A DNA stretch of 64,000 nucleotides. It comes from Bacteroidales bacterium (GTDB lineage: Bacteria; Bacteroidota; Bacteroidia; Bacteroidales; P3). The translations under genes were made by a program, and so were the position numbers. Within the stretch, counting starts at the first letter, position 1. Each line of letters opens with the position of its first letter. The stretch covers positions 1 through 64,000 of the forward strand of contig JAEEHQ010000003.1 of NCBI GenBank assembly GCA_016280915.1, given 5' to 3'. The notes beneath the pieces are model-generated. The model was given only the letters and a program-made list of their open reading frames with translations, ran no database searches and was not told the DNA's origin. Below, in pieces: positions 1 to 9,932 of this stretch.

Positions 1-660
1 GCGGGGCCCTTGCACTTGAAACACTTGGCCGGCATTGAGAGTGCGGGTTACAGTGGTGCCAGCTGGTATATCGGTTGAAGTGGGGCTGGTGAGCACGATG
101 TCGACCGTGGTGCTGTCCTCGATGGCTAGGACGCTGAACTGTGCACGCGATTCGTAGGCGTGGCTGTTGGACACATCGGTGGTTTGCACGATGTAGTCGG
201 AGCCTAAAGCGGTGGTGGGCAATAGGTGGGAAGCGTCGCATGCCGAGGGTGACTGGCTGATGATGTCTACCCATAGTTGCACGCTGTCGGTGGAGGTGAC
301 GTGCAGTCCCATATTGTTCACTACGCACGACCCAGCCTGCCAGCTATGGGCGTTGGGCAGCATATAGGTGGTGAAGCCTCCAGCGGCTATGGCAAAGGTG
401 TGGGACCAACCGGTGTTGGGATTCTGTACGGTGATATTGCAGCTGCGTGGACCGGAGGCCGAAAGGTAGTAGTGGTCCACATCGTCGTCTAACCAGCAGG
501 GCATGATTGCCACCCAGAAGTCGGTGCCCATGGAAGTGAGGACTTGGGCCGGCAGCGGTTTCATGCTGAGTGTCAGCATGACGAGCAGAAGGAGTGCTCG
601 GCTTATTTGGCATTTCTTGTGTTGCCAATAGGAGTTTTTCCTGTGGATGGTTGATTTCAT
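1..660 (-). CDS. IgGFc-binding-like N-terminal domain secreted protein (partial, 3' end outside window)
   Basis: Open from ATG at 660 to the window edge; N-terminus MKSTIHRKNSYWQHKKCQISRALLLLVMLTLSMKPLPAQVLTSMGTDFWVAIMP; shares GTDFWV, NMGLHVTSTDS and EDSTTVDIVL motifs with the protein at 16183-18615. Confidence 0.7.
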   Translation of the reverse strand, partial: MKSTIHRKNSYWQHKKCQISRALLLLVMLTLSMKPLPAQVLTSMGTDFWVAIMPCWLDDDVDHYYLSASGPRSCNITVQNPNTGWSHTFAIAAGGFTTYMLPNAHSWQAGSCVVNNMGLHVTSTDSVQLWVDIISQSPSACDASHLLPTTALGSDYIVQTTDVSNSHAYESRAQFSVLAIEDSTTVDIVLTSPTSTDIPAGTTVTRTLNAGQVFQVQGPR

Positions 661-710
661 CTTCGTGATTATTTATGGGGTGACAGACCGGTACCTGTGG
701 ATGGGAGGTG

Positions 711-2735
711 CTATTTTGTGACGGGGTAGGAGATGCGGGCATGATAGATGCTCATCATCTTTGACTTGAGTATCTTGCGGATGCGGTCGATGTCGCCGAA
801 GGTGAGGTTGCAGTTGCGGAACTGGTTGTTGCCGATTTTGTCGTCGATGATTTGGTCCACCTTTTTGTCGATGGAGTCTTTGTCGTGCTCCTTCATGCTG
901 CGGCAGGCGGCCTCCACGCTGTCTACTATCATCACCACGGCCGTCTCGCGCGAGAAAGGTGTGGGCCCGTTGTAGCGGAAATCGTTTGCATCAATGGTCT
1001 CGCCTGGGTGGGCCTCCTTGTATTTGGTGTAGAAATAGCCTGTATAGGTGGTGCCGTGATGGGTGCGGATGAACTGCTGAACCTCGTTGGGCAGGTGATA
1101 TTTGTGGGCTAGGTCCAAGCCGTCGGTCACGTGACGGATGATGATGGAGGCACTCTCACGGTAGTCCAGCTCGTCGTGCGGGTTGAATCCGCTGTTCTGG
1201 TTCTCGGTGAAGAAGAGGGGGGCACGGATTTTGCCGATATCGTGGTAGAGCGCTCCCACCTTGGCCAAGATGGCGTTGCCGCCAATCTCGTTGATGAGGT
1301 CTTCGCTGATATTAGACACTTGGATGGAATGCTGGAAGGTGCCAGGGGCGTTGCGCGATAGTTCCCGCAGGGCGGGAGTGTTGGTGGAGGATAGTTCCAT
1401 CAAGGTCAGGTTGGTGGTGAAGCCAAACAGTTTCTCAAAGAGGTAGATGAGAGGGTAGGCCAGCAGGGTTAGCAAAGCATTGAGGAAGAAGACGATGTAG
1501 CGATCTAAGGTGATGCCCTGCAGACTGCTTTCCTGACTCAGCACGCCGAAGGTGTAGATGAGCGAGTAGGTGGCAAAGATGGCTATGCATACCACGAAGA
1601 ACTTGCTTCGACTCTCCAAGTTGCGTACTGCCACGATGGACATCATTCCGGCAATTAGCTGGTAGAAAATAAATTCGTAGGAGTTGGGCACCACGTTGGC
1701 CAAAATGATGATGGTGGTAATCTGCACATACAGGGCTACTCGCATGTCGAAGAAGACACGCATCATCACAGGCACGATGCAGAGCGGCACCAGCAGCACC
1801 CACTCGGGATTGGTATAGACAACTGCGGCCGTCACGGCCGACATAAGCAGGATGAGCACCAGCACAAAGAGCACCTTACGGTCGTCCTCGAGCAAGGGAT
1901 GGCGTGTGTTCTGCAAGAAAAAGAAGAGTGCTACAAAGGAGATGATGCATAACCCGAAGAGGCCGAAATATCGCCCTAATGGATTGTAGTCGGCCTGGAA
2001 ATGCTTGTCGTTTTCACGCTCCAACGAGCTGATAATCTGTGCTTGTTCTATCGACACACGCTGTCCTTCTGAGATAATCAGCTCGCCTTGTCGCACCATC
2101 TGCGTGGTGGTGCCCAGCTGCGACAGGCGGGAGTCCAACTCCAGCTGGGTGCGGTTGGCATCATAGGCTATGTCGGGCACTAGGATGCTGTCGCGCAGCA
2201 GGGTGTCGCGGATGTCCAATGGGGTGATGTATTGCGCCATGTTGCGCTCAGACCCGATGTTGCCGTCCAAGAGTATCAGGCGGTGGCTCTCAAAGTCGGG
2301 CATGCTGTCGGGTATGCCCAGATAGCCTATCATGTAGATGCTGTCCAGCGTCTTGCGCAACTGACGTTTGTTGGCGAGCGGATGACGACGCGCCACGGCA
2401 TCCAGGTTCTCCACAGCTTTTCTGTGGGCCAGGTTGTCGTAGTGGTAGTAGAGAATGGTGCTGCTCTTGGCCTTGGCAATCTCTTGTTCGATGTCGCTTT
2501 GCGACTTTTGGATGACAAAGTCGTAGGGAGCCACCAGGTTGTTGCTGCGCCAAATGCCGCCGACGGCATAGTCGTAGTGGATGCCGTGGCCGTTGTTAGG
2601 GAACATCAGGGGTATCAGGGCAGCTGCCACCAGCATCATCGCTAGCTTGGTCAGAATGGGCAGCCGTTTGATAGTGTTAGGGATAATATTTTTTATCTGC
2701 ATTTTTAATCTTTTCTTTAAAATGCAAAAATACAA
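711..2735 (-). CDS. 7TM-HD membrane phosphohydrolase (PgpH/YqfF-like, putative c-di-AMP phosphodiesterase)
   Basis: 674 aa, multiple TM segments followed by HD motif region 'GTFQHSIQVSNISEDL...ALYHDIGK...HHGTT'; true start probably MQIKNI, downstream of the listed start. Confidence 0.85.
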   Translation of the reverse strand: MYFCILKKRLKMQIKNIIPNTIKRLPILTKLAMMLVAAALIPLMFPNNGHGIHYDYAVGGIWRSNNLVAPYDFVIQKSQSDIEQEIAKAKSSTILYYHYDNLAHRKAVENLDAVARRHPLANKRQLRKTLDSIYMIGYLGIPDSMPDFESHRLILLDGNIGSERNMAQYITPLDIRDTLLRDSILVPDIAYDANRTQLELDSRLSQLGTTTQMVRQGELIISEGQRVSIEQAQIISSLERENDKHFQADYNPLGRYFGLFGLCIISFVALFFFLQNTRHPLLEDDRKVLFVLVLILLMSAVTAAVVYTNPEWVLLVPLCIVPVMMRVFFDMRVALYVQITTIIILANVVPNSYEFIFYQLIAGMMSIVAVRNLESRSKFFVVCIAIFATYSLIYTFGVLSQESSLQGITLDRYIVFFLNALLTLLAYPLIYLFEKLFGFTTNLTLMELSSTNTPALRELSRNAPGTFQHSIQVSNISEDLINEIGGNAILAKVGALYHDIGKIRAPLFFTENQNSGFNPHDELDYRESASIIIRHVTDGLDLAHKYHLPNEVQQFIRTHHGTTYTGYFYTKYKEAHPGETIDANDFRYNGPTPFSRETAVVMIVDSVEAACRSMKEHDKDSIDKKVDQIIDDKIGNNQFRNCNLTFGDIDRIRKILKSKMMSIYHARISYPVTK

Positions 2736-2888
2736 AAAAAATCTTTTATACTAAGAATATTTATAAATAGAATGGCTTTTTGTCGTCGATTACTTTTTGC
2801 CAACGCGCTTCAAGAGCCTTTTAACCGTAATCGGTTAATAGGGTTTAGGCAGGATTGACGAGTAGTCCTAACGTGAAGAAAGGATTGT

Positions 2889-3485
2889 CTATACAATGTC
2901 GTCGCACAGGTGCCATTGGATGATGTCGAAGGTGGTCTCCAAGAATTTGTGCAGGCGGTTGAGAAAAGTTGCCGTGGCCTTGGGCATGTTCTCGGCAGGA
3001 CCAGTATAGAGCGAGGTGGAGGTGCCACGGCGCTGGCTGAACCCGAAGCTGTCGATGCCGAAGATGCCTTGATTGAAATTGTTGGACAATACCCAGCGGC
3101 GATGTTCCAGCAGGTCGGCCGAGCTGGGTTCAGGCCCCCGTTGGTGCATACCATCTAGGAGCTTTTGTTGGAAATCCCACGAGTCCCTTCCACGCACCAG
3201 GAGCAACTTGTCATAGTAGTCGAAAACACGGTCAGGGGTGCCTACTTTCGAGCGTTCTATCATCACGTATGCCATGTGGCTGTAGTCGTCGTTGTAGCTG
3301 AAGCAGGGGTATTCTGCCTCGTTCAACACGATGTCTTCCACTCGCGAAAGGGCAAGGGTATGGGCCTTGTTGAACTCCAGGACAAACTGGTAGTTCAGGT
3401 AGCTGGTGCGGAACATCAGCACCGCCGTGTCTTCAAAGCTGAAGGTGGCATCGGGTAGGAAGGGTGACTGTTTCTTGCGTGGCAT
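2889..3485 (-). CDS. Hypothetical protein, tentatively IPExxxVDY-like family
   Basis: 198 aa ORF with good coding character; weak resemblance only. Confidence 0.55.
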   Translation of the reverse strand: MPRKKQSPFLPDATFSFEDTAVLMFRTSYLNYQFVLEFNKAHTLALSRVEDIVLNEAEYPCFSYNDDYSHMAYVMIERSKVGTPDRVFDYYDKLLLVRGRDSWDFQQKLLDGMHQRGPEPSSADLLEHRRWVLSNNFNQGIFGIDSFGFSQRRGTSTSLYTGPAENMPKATATFLNRLHKFLETTFDIIQWHLCDDIV

Positions 3486-3508
3486 CTTGTGTGTATTGGG
3501 GTCGGTTC

Positions 3509-4435
3509 TTAGTTGGTGGATTGGGTAAGTCCAACATTCATCTCAAAGGCTTGCTGTTGTGTGAAGTCGGGTCGGAAACTTTGCTGTGCACTCAGTTCTT
3601 GCACCCAGCCGCGGTGGAGGCCGATGGCATAGAAATGGTCGGTCACCCGGGCATATTCCTCCTCTGTGAGGGTGCGTCCAAGCTGGTCGGGAAGCCCTTC
3701 GGTGGGCGGAAAATATTGTGCCATCAGGGCCACATGTAGGTTGGGGGAGAGGTCGGCAATCTCGTCCAGCACGGCGAGGGAGTTCTCCACCTGTCCAGGC
3801 AGGACTAAGTGACGAACAATGATGCCGCGGTAGGCCAAGCCGTCGTCGTCGGTGGGTAGGGCCGAGCCTTTCTGGTTGTACATCTCTTTCAACGCTTTCA
3901 GGGCCACGGTGGGATAGTCTTGGGCATGTGAGTAGCGGAGGGCCAGCTGTGGGTCCATGTATTTGAAGTCGGGAAGGTAGATGTCGATGTAGGGTGCCAA
4001 CATTTGTAGGGTATTGATGCTCTCGTATCCGCCGGTGTTGTAAACTGTTATGGGGGAAAGCCCTCGCTGGTGAAGACCTTCAACGATGGCGGGAATGTGA
4101 TTGGCATAGTGGGTGGGTGTGACAAAGCCTACAATGTTCTCGGTCCGCTTCAAGGTTTGCGCGATACCCTCCACAATGGCATCAACTCCGCGGTAGCGGA
4201 TGAGGGCCGATGTGGGGTCGGAAAGGGTGCTGATGTCGCCATTCTGACAATAGATACATTGTAGGTTGCAATGTGCAAAAAAGACATTGCAGATGCCTTT
4301 TTTACCGCAAATGGGTGGTTCTTCGCCTTGGTGCACGCAGATAGTGGACACCTCCGGTTCTGCGGAAGCTCCACAAAACCCGACTGTTACGGCGCGGTCG
4401 GCCTTACAGGCTTTTGGGCAAAGTTCGCATTTCAT
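3509..4435 (-). CDS. Radical SAM protein, PflA-related (COG1313-like)
   Basis: CNLQCIYCQNGDIS radical-SAM cysteine motif, N-terminal Cys cluster, 308 aa. Confidence 0.85.
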   Translation of the reverse strand: MKCELCPKACKADRAVTVGFCGASAEPEVSTICVHQGEEPPICGKKGICNVFFAHCNLQCIYCQNGDISTLSDPTSALIRYRGVDAIVEGIAQTLKRTENIVGFVTPTHYANHIPAIVEGLHQRGLSPITVYNTGGYESINTLQMLAPYIDIYLPDFKYMDPQLALRYSHAQDYPTVALKALKEMYNQKGSALPTDDDGLAYRGIIVRHLVLPGQVENSLAVLDEIADLSPNLHVALMAQYFPPTEGLPDQLGRTLTEEEYARVTDHFYAIGLHRGWVQELSAQQSFRPDFTQQQAFEMNVGLTQSTN

Positions 4436-4803
4436 CCCTGCAAAATTACTATTTTTCCCGCAGACCTAAATCGTCAAACCCCACTTCTTTTAAACAGGCC
4501 AAAGTTGAAATCTCAGTATCTCCAAACCATGGTCCTTGGTTGCTCCACTTCATCCTCGCCATCTTCTTGCTAACTTTTCGCTCTTTTATTTCTCAACAAA
4601 CAAGAACTAACCATGCATCTGCCAAGTTCTTAACAGCTTGAACTCGCCTCTGGCTACAACCTTCCCCTATGGAATCGATGAGGGTGGTTTTTAGAGGTTA
4701 CCTATACTTTATTTTATTGTTTTTTTTCGCAAATTAACTATTAATTCAAATAATATTTGTATCTTCGCAGATAGTATAGCAAATCATTAAATATAATAAT
4801 ATT

Positions 4804-6258
4804 ATGAATATTAAAGATTTAGAACCTAAAGAACTGTGGGGTAATTTTTATAAACTTACCCGTTGCCCCCGTCCATCCAAACATGAGGAGGTCGTCCGCG
4901 AATTTCTCGTGAAATGGGCTAAAGATCATAAAATTGACTGCCGTGTTGATAAGGTGGGCAATATCATCATGTCCAAACCTGCTACCAAGGGTATGGAGAA
5001 CCGTTGCCCCGTGGTGCTGCAGGCTCACATGGATATGGTTCCTCAGGCTCGTGCCGGCAAGGTGCACGATTTCTTGAAAGACCCCATCGAGACTAAGATT
5101 GTTGACGGTTGGGTTTATGCATGCGATACCACCCTCGGTGCCGACGACGGTCTGGGTGTGGCAGCTGCCATGGCTGTGCTGGAAAGCAAAACCATCAAGC
5201 ATGGTCCGCTGGAGGTTCTGATTACCACCGACGAGGAGACCGGCATGACGGGCGCTTTTGGTCTGAAAAAGGGTGAGTTGAAGGGCAAATACCTCCTCAA
5301 CCTCGACAGCGAGACCGAGGGCGAACTGTATGTGGGTTGCGCCGGCGGCGTGGATGCCACCATGACGATTCCTTATTCCACCGAACTGGCTCCCAAGAGC
5401 TATTGCGCCATGCGCTTAACCATTGGTGGACTCAAGGGCGGTCACAGCGGTATGGAGATTAACTCTGGCCGCGCCAACGCCAACAAGATTATGTTCCGCA
5501 TGCTCCGCTGGGTGGCCGATTGCGGCATCCGCCTTATCAATGTTGAGGGCGGCAGCCTCCGCAACGCCATCCCTCGCGACGCTACCTGTGTTTTCGCAAT
5601 GCCTAAGGAGCACATGGAGTGCATCATGGCCGAGTTTGAAAAGGTGGCTGGCTGGGTGAAGAAGGAGATTGCTACCGTTGACCCCGATTTCTTCGCAAAA
5701 TGGGAGAAAGTGCGCATCTCGCCTAAGGTGATGACCGAGGCCGACACACAGAAGATTATCAACTTGGTGATGGTTGCCCCCAACGGTGTCCAGCGCATGA
5801 GCACCGACATGGAAGACCTCGTGGAGACTTCGCTCAACCTGGCCAAGATGCATACCAACGGCAAGAATTTCTACATCCAGGCTCTGCTCCGCAGCTCTGT
5901 CGACAGCGCCAAGGATGCGTTGGCCGAACGTCTGGTCTGCTTGGCCGAACTGGCCGGCGGCAAATGCCAGCTGACGGGTGCCTATCCTGGCTGGAAGCCC
6001 AACATGCAGAGCGGTCTGCTCAAGAGCATGAAGGCTACCTATAAAAAACTCTATAAGAAAGAGCCTAAGGTGGTGGCTATCCATGCCGGTTTGGAATGCG
6101 GATTGCTGGGCGGCAAGTATCCCGACATGGAGATGATCTCCTTCGGTCCGACCCTCAACAGCCCTCACAGCCCCGATGAGCGCGCCAATATCGATAGCAG
6201 CAAGAAGTTCTTCGATTATCTCGTTGCTGCCCTCGAATCCATGCCCGAAAACAAATAA
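4804..6258 (+). CDS. pepD: Aminoacyl-histidine dipeptidase / cytosol non-specific dipeptidase
   Basis: 484 aa M20-family motifs 'LQAHMDMVPQ', 'LGADDGLGVA', 'DEETGMTGA'. Confidence 0.92.
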   Translation: MNIKDLEPKELWGNFYKLTRCPRPSKHEEVVREFLVKWAKDHKIDCRVDKVGNIIMSKPATKGMENRCPVVLQAHMDMVPQARAGKVHDFLKDPIETKIVDGWVYACDTTLGADDGLGVAAAMAVLESKTIKHGPLEVLITTDEETGMTGAFGLKKGELKGKYLLNLDSETEGELYVGCAGGVDATMTIPYSTELAPKSYCAMRLTIGGLKGGHSGMEINSGRANANKIMFRMLRWVADCGIRLINVEGGSLRNAIPRDATCVFAMPKEHMECIMAEFEKVAGWVKKEIATVDPDFFAKWEKVRISPKVMTEADTQKIINLVMVAPNGVQRMSTDMEDLVETSLNLAKMHTNGKNFYIQALLRSSVDSAKDALAERLVCLAELAGGKCQLTGAYPGWKPNMQSGLLKSMKATYKKLYKKEPKVVAIHAGLECGLLGGKYPDMEMISFGPTLNSPHSPDERANIDSSKKFFDYLVAALESMPENK

Positions 6259-6305
6259 ATTCGGATGATGTGATTTCCTTTTTAATACCAAAACAATAAA
6301 AAGAT

Positions 6306-8378
6306 ATGATTTGTAAAGAATTACTGAACCCCCGCAGCATCGTCATTTGTGGTGCTTCCAGCGATATTCACAAACCTGGTGGAAAGGCCCTGAAGAACCT
6401 CCTCGAGAGCAACTTCAAGGGCGCTGTCTACGCCGTTAACCCCAAAGAGTCCGAGGTGCAGGGTGTGAAATGCTACACCAAAGCTGAGGACCTGCCTCAG
6501 GTCGACTGCGCCATCCTCTGCATCGCTGCTAAGTTCTGCGCCGCCACGGTCGACGTGCTCACCCAGCAGAAGGGTACCAAGGGCTTTATCATCATCAGCG
6601 CTGGTTTCTCCGAGGAGAACGCTGAGGGTGCAGCCATCGAGAAACATATCGTCGACAGCATCAATGCTGTGGGCGGCAGCCTCATCGGCCCCAACTGCAC
6701 CGGTTTCCTCAATACCAACTATGCCGGCTGCTTCGACACGCCTATTCCTCGTCTCGACCCCCATGGTGTTGATTTCATCACCGGTAGCGGTGCTACGGCC
6801 GTCTTTATCAAGGAGTATGGCATCAGCAACGGTTTGACTTTCAACAGCGTTTGGGCTGTTGGTAATAGCGCCCAGTTGGGTATTGAAGATGTGCTGGAAC
6901 ATCTCGATGAGACTTTCGACCCCGAGAAGTCCAGCCGCGTCATCATGCTTTATATGGAAAAAGTGGGCGACCCCCAGCGTCTGCTCAAACACAGCCGCAG
7001 CCTAATCAACAAGGGTTGCCATATCGCCGCCATCAAGTCGGGCGGTAGCGCAGCAGGCAGCCGTGCCGCCTCCAGCCACACCGGAGCTTTGGCCACCAAC
7101 GATGCCGCCGTCGACGCTCTTTTCCGCAAGGCCGGTATTGTCCGTTGCCAGAACCGTCAGGAGCTGACCACCGTGTGCGCTGTCTTCATGTATCCCGAAA
7201 TCAAGGGCAAACGTTGTGCCGTCATCACCCACGCCGGTGGTCCTGCTGTTATGCTCACCGACGTGCTGTCCAATGGTGGCATGGAAGTCCCCAGCTTGAA
7301 GGAGCATCCCGCCAGCCCCGCCCTGCTCGAAAAACTGTTTGCAGGATCTTCGGTAGGCAACCCCATCGATTTTCTGGCTACTGGTACGGCCGAGCAGTTG
7401 GGCTACATCATCGATGCTGTTGAGAATGACTACACCGACATCGATTTCAGCGTGGTCATCTTTGGTTCTCCCGGACTTTTCTCCAACCGCGAGGTGTACA
7501 AGCTCCTGGCCGAGAAGATGAAGACCTGCAAGAAACCCATCTTCCCCGTGCTGCCTTCCATCATCAATGTCAAGGACGAGATTCAGGAGTTCATCGACAT
7601 GGGCAACATCAATTTCCCCGAGGAGTGTGTTCTTGGTAATGCCATCTGCAAGGTATACAATACCCCCAAGCCTCAGCCAGAGCATGTCGACCTGCCCGCA
7701 ATCGACGTGGCCCGCATCCGCAAGACCATCGACCGTTGTAAGGACGGCTGGATGGAGATTAGCGACTACAACGAGCTTTTCGATGCTGCTGGCATCAGCC
7801 GCAAGAAATCTGTTGAGGTCTCCAAGAAGGAGGATGCTCTCGCCTTCGCCAAGGAGGTGGGCTGCAGCAAAGATATGCCTTTAGTGATGAAGGTCGTCGG
7901 TCCGCTGCATAAGAGTGATGTGGGTGGTGTCACCTTGGGCGTGAAAGACCTCGACACCGTTGCCAAGGAGTTCGACCGCCTGATTGTCATTCCCGAGACC
8001 TACGCTGTGGAGATGTATCCTATGCTGGACGGTACCGATGTCTACATCGGCGCTATCCGCGACCCGAAGTTCGGTCATCAGATTTTCTTCGGCCTTGGTG
8101 GTATCTTCATCGAGGTGCTGAAGGATGTCCAGAGCGCTCTCGCTCCCATCACGGCTGCCGAAGCCAAGGAGATGCTCACCCATCTGCGTGGCTATAAGAT
8201 TCTGCAGGGTGTGCGCGGACAAGAGCCCGTCAACATCGACCTCTATGCCGACCAGGTGGCCCGCGTCAGCGCCCTCGTGCAGGCTGCTCCCGAAATTGCC
8301 GAGATTGACCTCAACCCCCTGCTTGGCAATCCTCGCTACGTCACCGCAGTTGATGCCCGTATCCGTCTGGAGAAATAG
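6306..8378 (+). CDS. Acyl/acetyl-CoA synthetase (ADP-forming), fused alpha and beta subunits
   Basis: 690 aa; CoA-binding N-terminus 'RSIVICGASSDIHKPGGKALKNL', phospho-His region 'SHTGALATNDAAVDALFRKAGIVR', ATP-grasp C-terminus. Confidence 0.9.
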   Translation: MICKELLNPRSIVICGASSDIHKPGGKALKNLLESNFKGAVYAVNPKESEVQGVKCYTKAEDLPQVDCAILCIAAKFCAATVDVLTQQKGTKGFIIISAGFSEENAEGAAIEKHIVDSINAVGGSLIGPNCTGFLNTNYAGCFDTPIPRLDPHGVDFITGSGATAVFIKEYGISNGLTFNSVWAVGNSAQLGIEDVLEHLDETFDPEKSSRVIMLYMEKVGDPQRLLKHSRSLINKGCHIAAIKSGGSAAGSRAASSHTGALATNDAAVDALFRKAGIVRCQNRQELTTVCAVFMYPEIKGKRCAVITHAGGPAVMLTDVLSNGGMEVPSLKEHPASPALLEKLFAGSSVGNPIDFLATGTAEQLGYIIDAVENDYTDIDFSVVIFGSPGLFSNREVYKLLAEKMKTCKKPIFPVLPSIINVKDEIQEFIDMGNINFPEECVLGNAICKVYNTPKPQPEHVDLPAIDVARIRKTIDRCKDGWMEISDYNELFDAAGISRKKSVEVSKKEDALAFAKEVGCSKDMPLVMKVVGPLHKSDVGGVTLGVKDLDTVAKEFDRLIVIPETYAVEMYPMLDGTDVYIGAIRDPKFGHQIFFGLGGIFIEVLKDVQSALAPITAAEAKEMLTHLRGYKILQGVRGQEPVNIDLYADQVARVSALVQAAPEIAEIDLNPLLGNPRYVTAVDARIRLEK

Positions 8379-8400
8379 TTTTCTCCTTGATACTATAACA

Positions 8401-8432
8401 ATAAAGGCGGTCCAAGTGGCCGCCTTTACTAT
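8401..8432 (+). terminator. Rho-independent-like terminator after the ADP-forming synthetase
   Basis: AAAGGCGG-tccaagtgg-CCGCCTTT followed by a T/A-rich tract. Confidence 0.75.
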
Positions 8433-8436
8433 TTTA

Positions 8437-8600
8437 CTATAGGGGATTTCTATTTATTGCTTGCAATAAAAGCCTCTGATTCTTATCAAATTCGAGATGA
8501 GAGAATGACAATTTCTCCTATTCTCAAATTCTTGATAAATATTACTATATAAGGCAACTTCTATTAGTCACCTCAAAGAGGTGAGACTACTAATTACCCG
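8437..8600. repeat. Dispersed intergenic hairpin repeat (two modules)
   Basis: CTATAGGGGATTTCTATTTATTGCTTGCAATAAAAGCCTCTGATTCTTATCAAATTC...AATTCTTGATAAAT matches 57621-57720; second module AAGGCAACTTCTATTAGTCACCTCAAAGAGGTGA resembles 60112-60157. Confidence 0.7.
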
Positions 8601-8654
8601 GTACAAGCCGAAGACGCTGTGCCGTGACACTCAGACAAAAGAACCTGCCATAAC

Positions 8655-8687
8655 AATAAAGGCGGCTCATGTGGCCGCCTTTATTAT
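8655..8687. terminator. Second, near-identical terminator (bidirectional, convergent genes)
   Basis: AAAGGCGG-ctcatgtgg-CCGCCTTT; same flank ATAACAATAAAGGCGG as the terminator at 8401. Confidence 0.75.
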
Positions 8688-8710
8688 TGTGTTAATACTA
8701 TATTAATAGA

Positions 8711-9136
8711 TTAATCATCAACGTGGGTTACATTGCCCTTGAGGTCGAATTGTATTTCCAATCCATTGGTGAGGGTGACCTCATAGCCGCCACGCATTTT
8801 CTCGCAGTCGATGATGAGCTGCTTAGGGTAGCGGTTGACAATATAGCGGGTGATATAGACGGGCACCAGCGTGACGGGTAGGCCTTCGGTGCATTTCATC
8901 TCTTTCCAAACACCTTTGGAATCAAACTGGATGATGGTACCGTCGGTAAGCAAGGCTTCGTATTCCTTGCCTTTGACATAGGCAAAGTCGATGGCGCAGG
9001 AGGGCCAATGCTTTTGAATCAGCTCATTGGCGGCCTTGGGCAGATTTTCAGGGTCGATGGTTCTCTTTTTGCTCTGGGCATTGGCGCTGCCGGCAAGGAG
9101 GACGATGGCAAATAATGCGAGGATGATTTTTTTCAT
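8711..9136 (-). CDS. PepSY-like domain periplasmic protein (DUF2874-like)
   Basis: 141 aa with signal peptide, duplicated 'YEALLTDGTIIQFDSKGVWKEM'/'YEVTLTNGLEIQFDLKGNVTHVD'. Confidence 0.8.
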   Translation of the reverse strand: MKKIILALFAIVLLAGSANAQSKKRTIDPENLPKAANELIQKHWPSCAIDFAYVKGKEYEALLTDGTIIQFDSKGVWKEMKCTEGLPVTLVPVYITRYIVNRYPKQLIIDCEKMRGGYEVTLTNGLEIQFDLKGNVTHVDD

Positions 9137-9161
9137 AGTCTATTTTTTTTATTTTGATTCT

Positions 9162-9932
9162 TTATTTCAGTTCTTCGGGCGCAATGGTCACAACGGCTTC
9201 TTTGCCGCTTGAGGTGCCCGTGTAGAAGTAGCGTAAGCCACGGTTGGTGGCTTTGAGGGTCTCCATCATCTTGACGAAGGATGGGTCGGTACTCGAGGTG
9301 AGCATCTCCACCATGGCCTCATGGTTTTCGTCGATGCTTTGCTGCATCTCGTTCAGGTCCAGTTGGTCTTCATCGCAGTCGATGTAGTAGGTGTAGTACA
9401 TCGAGTCTAAGTCGATGTTGGTGCACACCATGCCGTCGCCATAGCCGTAGGTGATGGGCAGCTGCATGCGGGCCGACGCAACGGCCGACTGGAGGTAGCT
9501 TTCGGGGTCACCGTTGGCTTCGGGCATATTGGCTTTGAGCTCTTCGCAGGTGAATTGGAGCGTAAAGGATTCGCCATTTTCAATGCTGAAGACCACATCC
9601 AGGCCTGCATCGGCCTCGACGATGGCCTCAAGCAGTTGCCGGAAAGACTCATCGGAGTTGTTGCGATAGTTGTCCAGCATGAATTGGTGGAAAGCTTCCT
9701 GGTTGTTCTTGAAGTTGTTGAGGTTGTCTAATCCCACGATGGTGTAGTAGAAAGTAACCTTGTCGCTCTTATAATCGGCCTTGTCCATCTGTCCGATGGA
9801 CCCAAGCGGGATAGGACATTCGGTATTCAACTGGGCAATTAATTTCTTCAGCTCGCTTTTTTCGTTGTTGCAGCTGGCGAGGCCCAACAGAATTAGGCAG
9901 AAAAGGGTGAGGAGGGAAAGTGTTTTCTTCAT
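9162..9932 (-). CDS. Hypothetical lipoprotein
   Basis: MKKTLSLLTLFCLILLGLASCNNE lipobox; 256 aa. Confidence 0.75.
   Translation of the reverse strand: MKKTLSLLTLFCLILLGLASCNNEKSELKKLIAQLNTECPIPLGSIGQMDKADYKSDKVTFYYTIVGLDNLNNFKNNQEAFHQFMLDNYRNNSDESFRQLLEAIVEADAGLDVVFSIENGESFTLQFTCEELKANMPEANGDPESYLQSAVASARMQLPITYGYGDGMVCTNIDLDSMYYTYYIDCDEDQLDLNEMQQSIDENHEAMVEMLTSSTDPSFVKMMETLKATNRGLRYFYTGTSSGKEAVVTIAPEELK

Noticed and set aside
4266-4641. Small plus-strand ORFs in and upstream of the radical-SAM gene start
   Set aside because: Overlapping short ORFs without homologous features; mostly antisense or intergenic.
5416-6291. 291-aa minus-strand ORF opposite pepD
   Set aside because: Antisense shadow; no motif, His/Val-rich composition.
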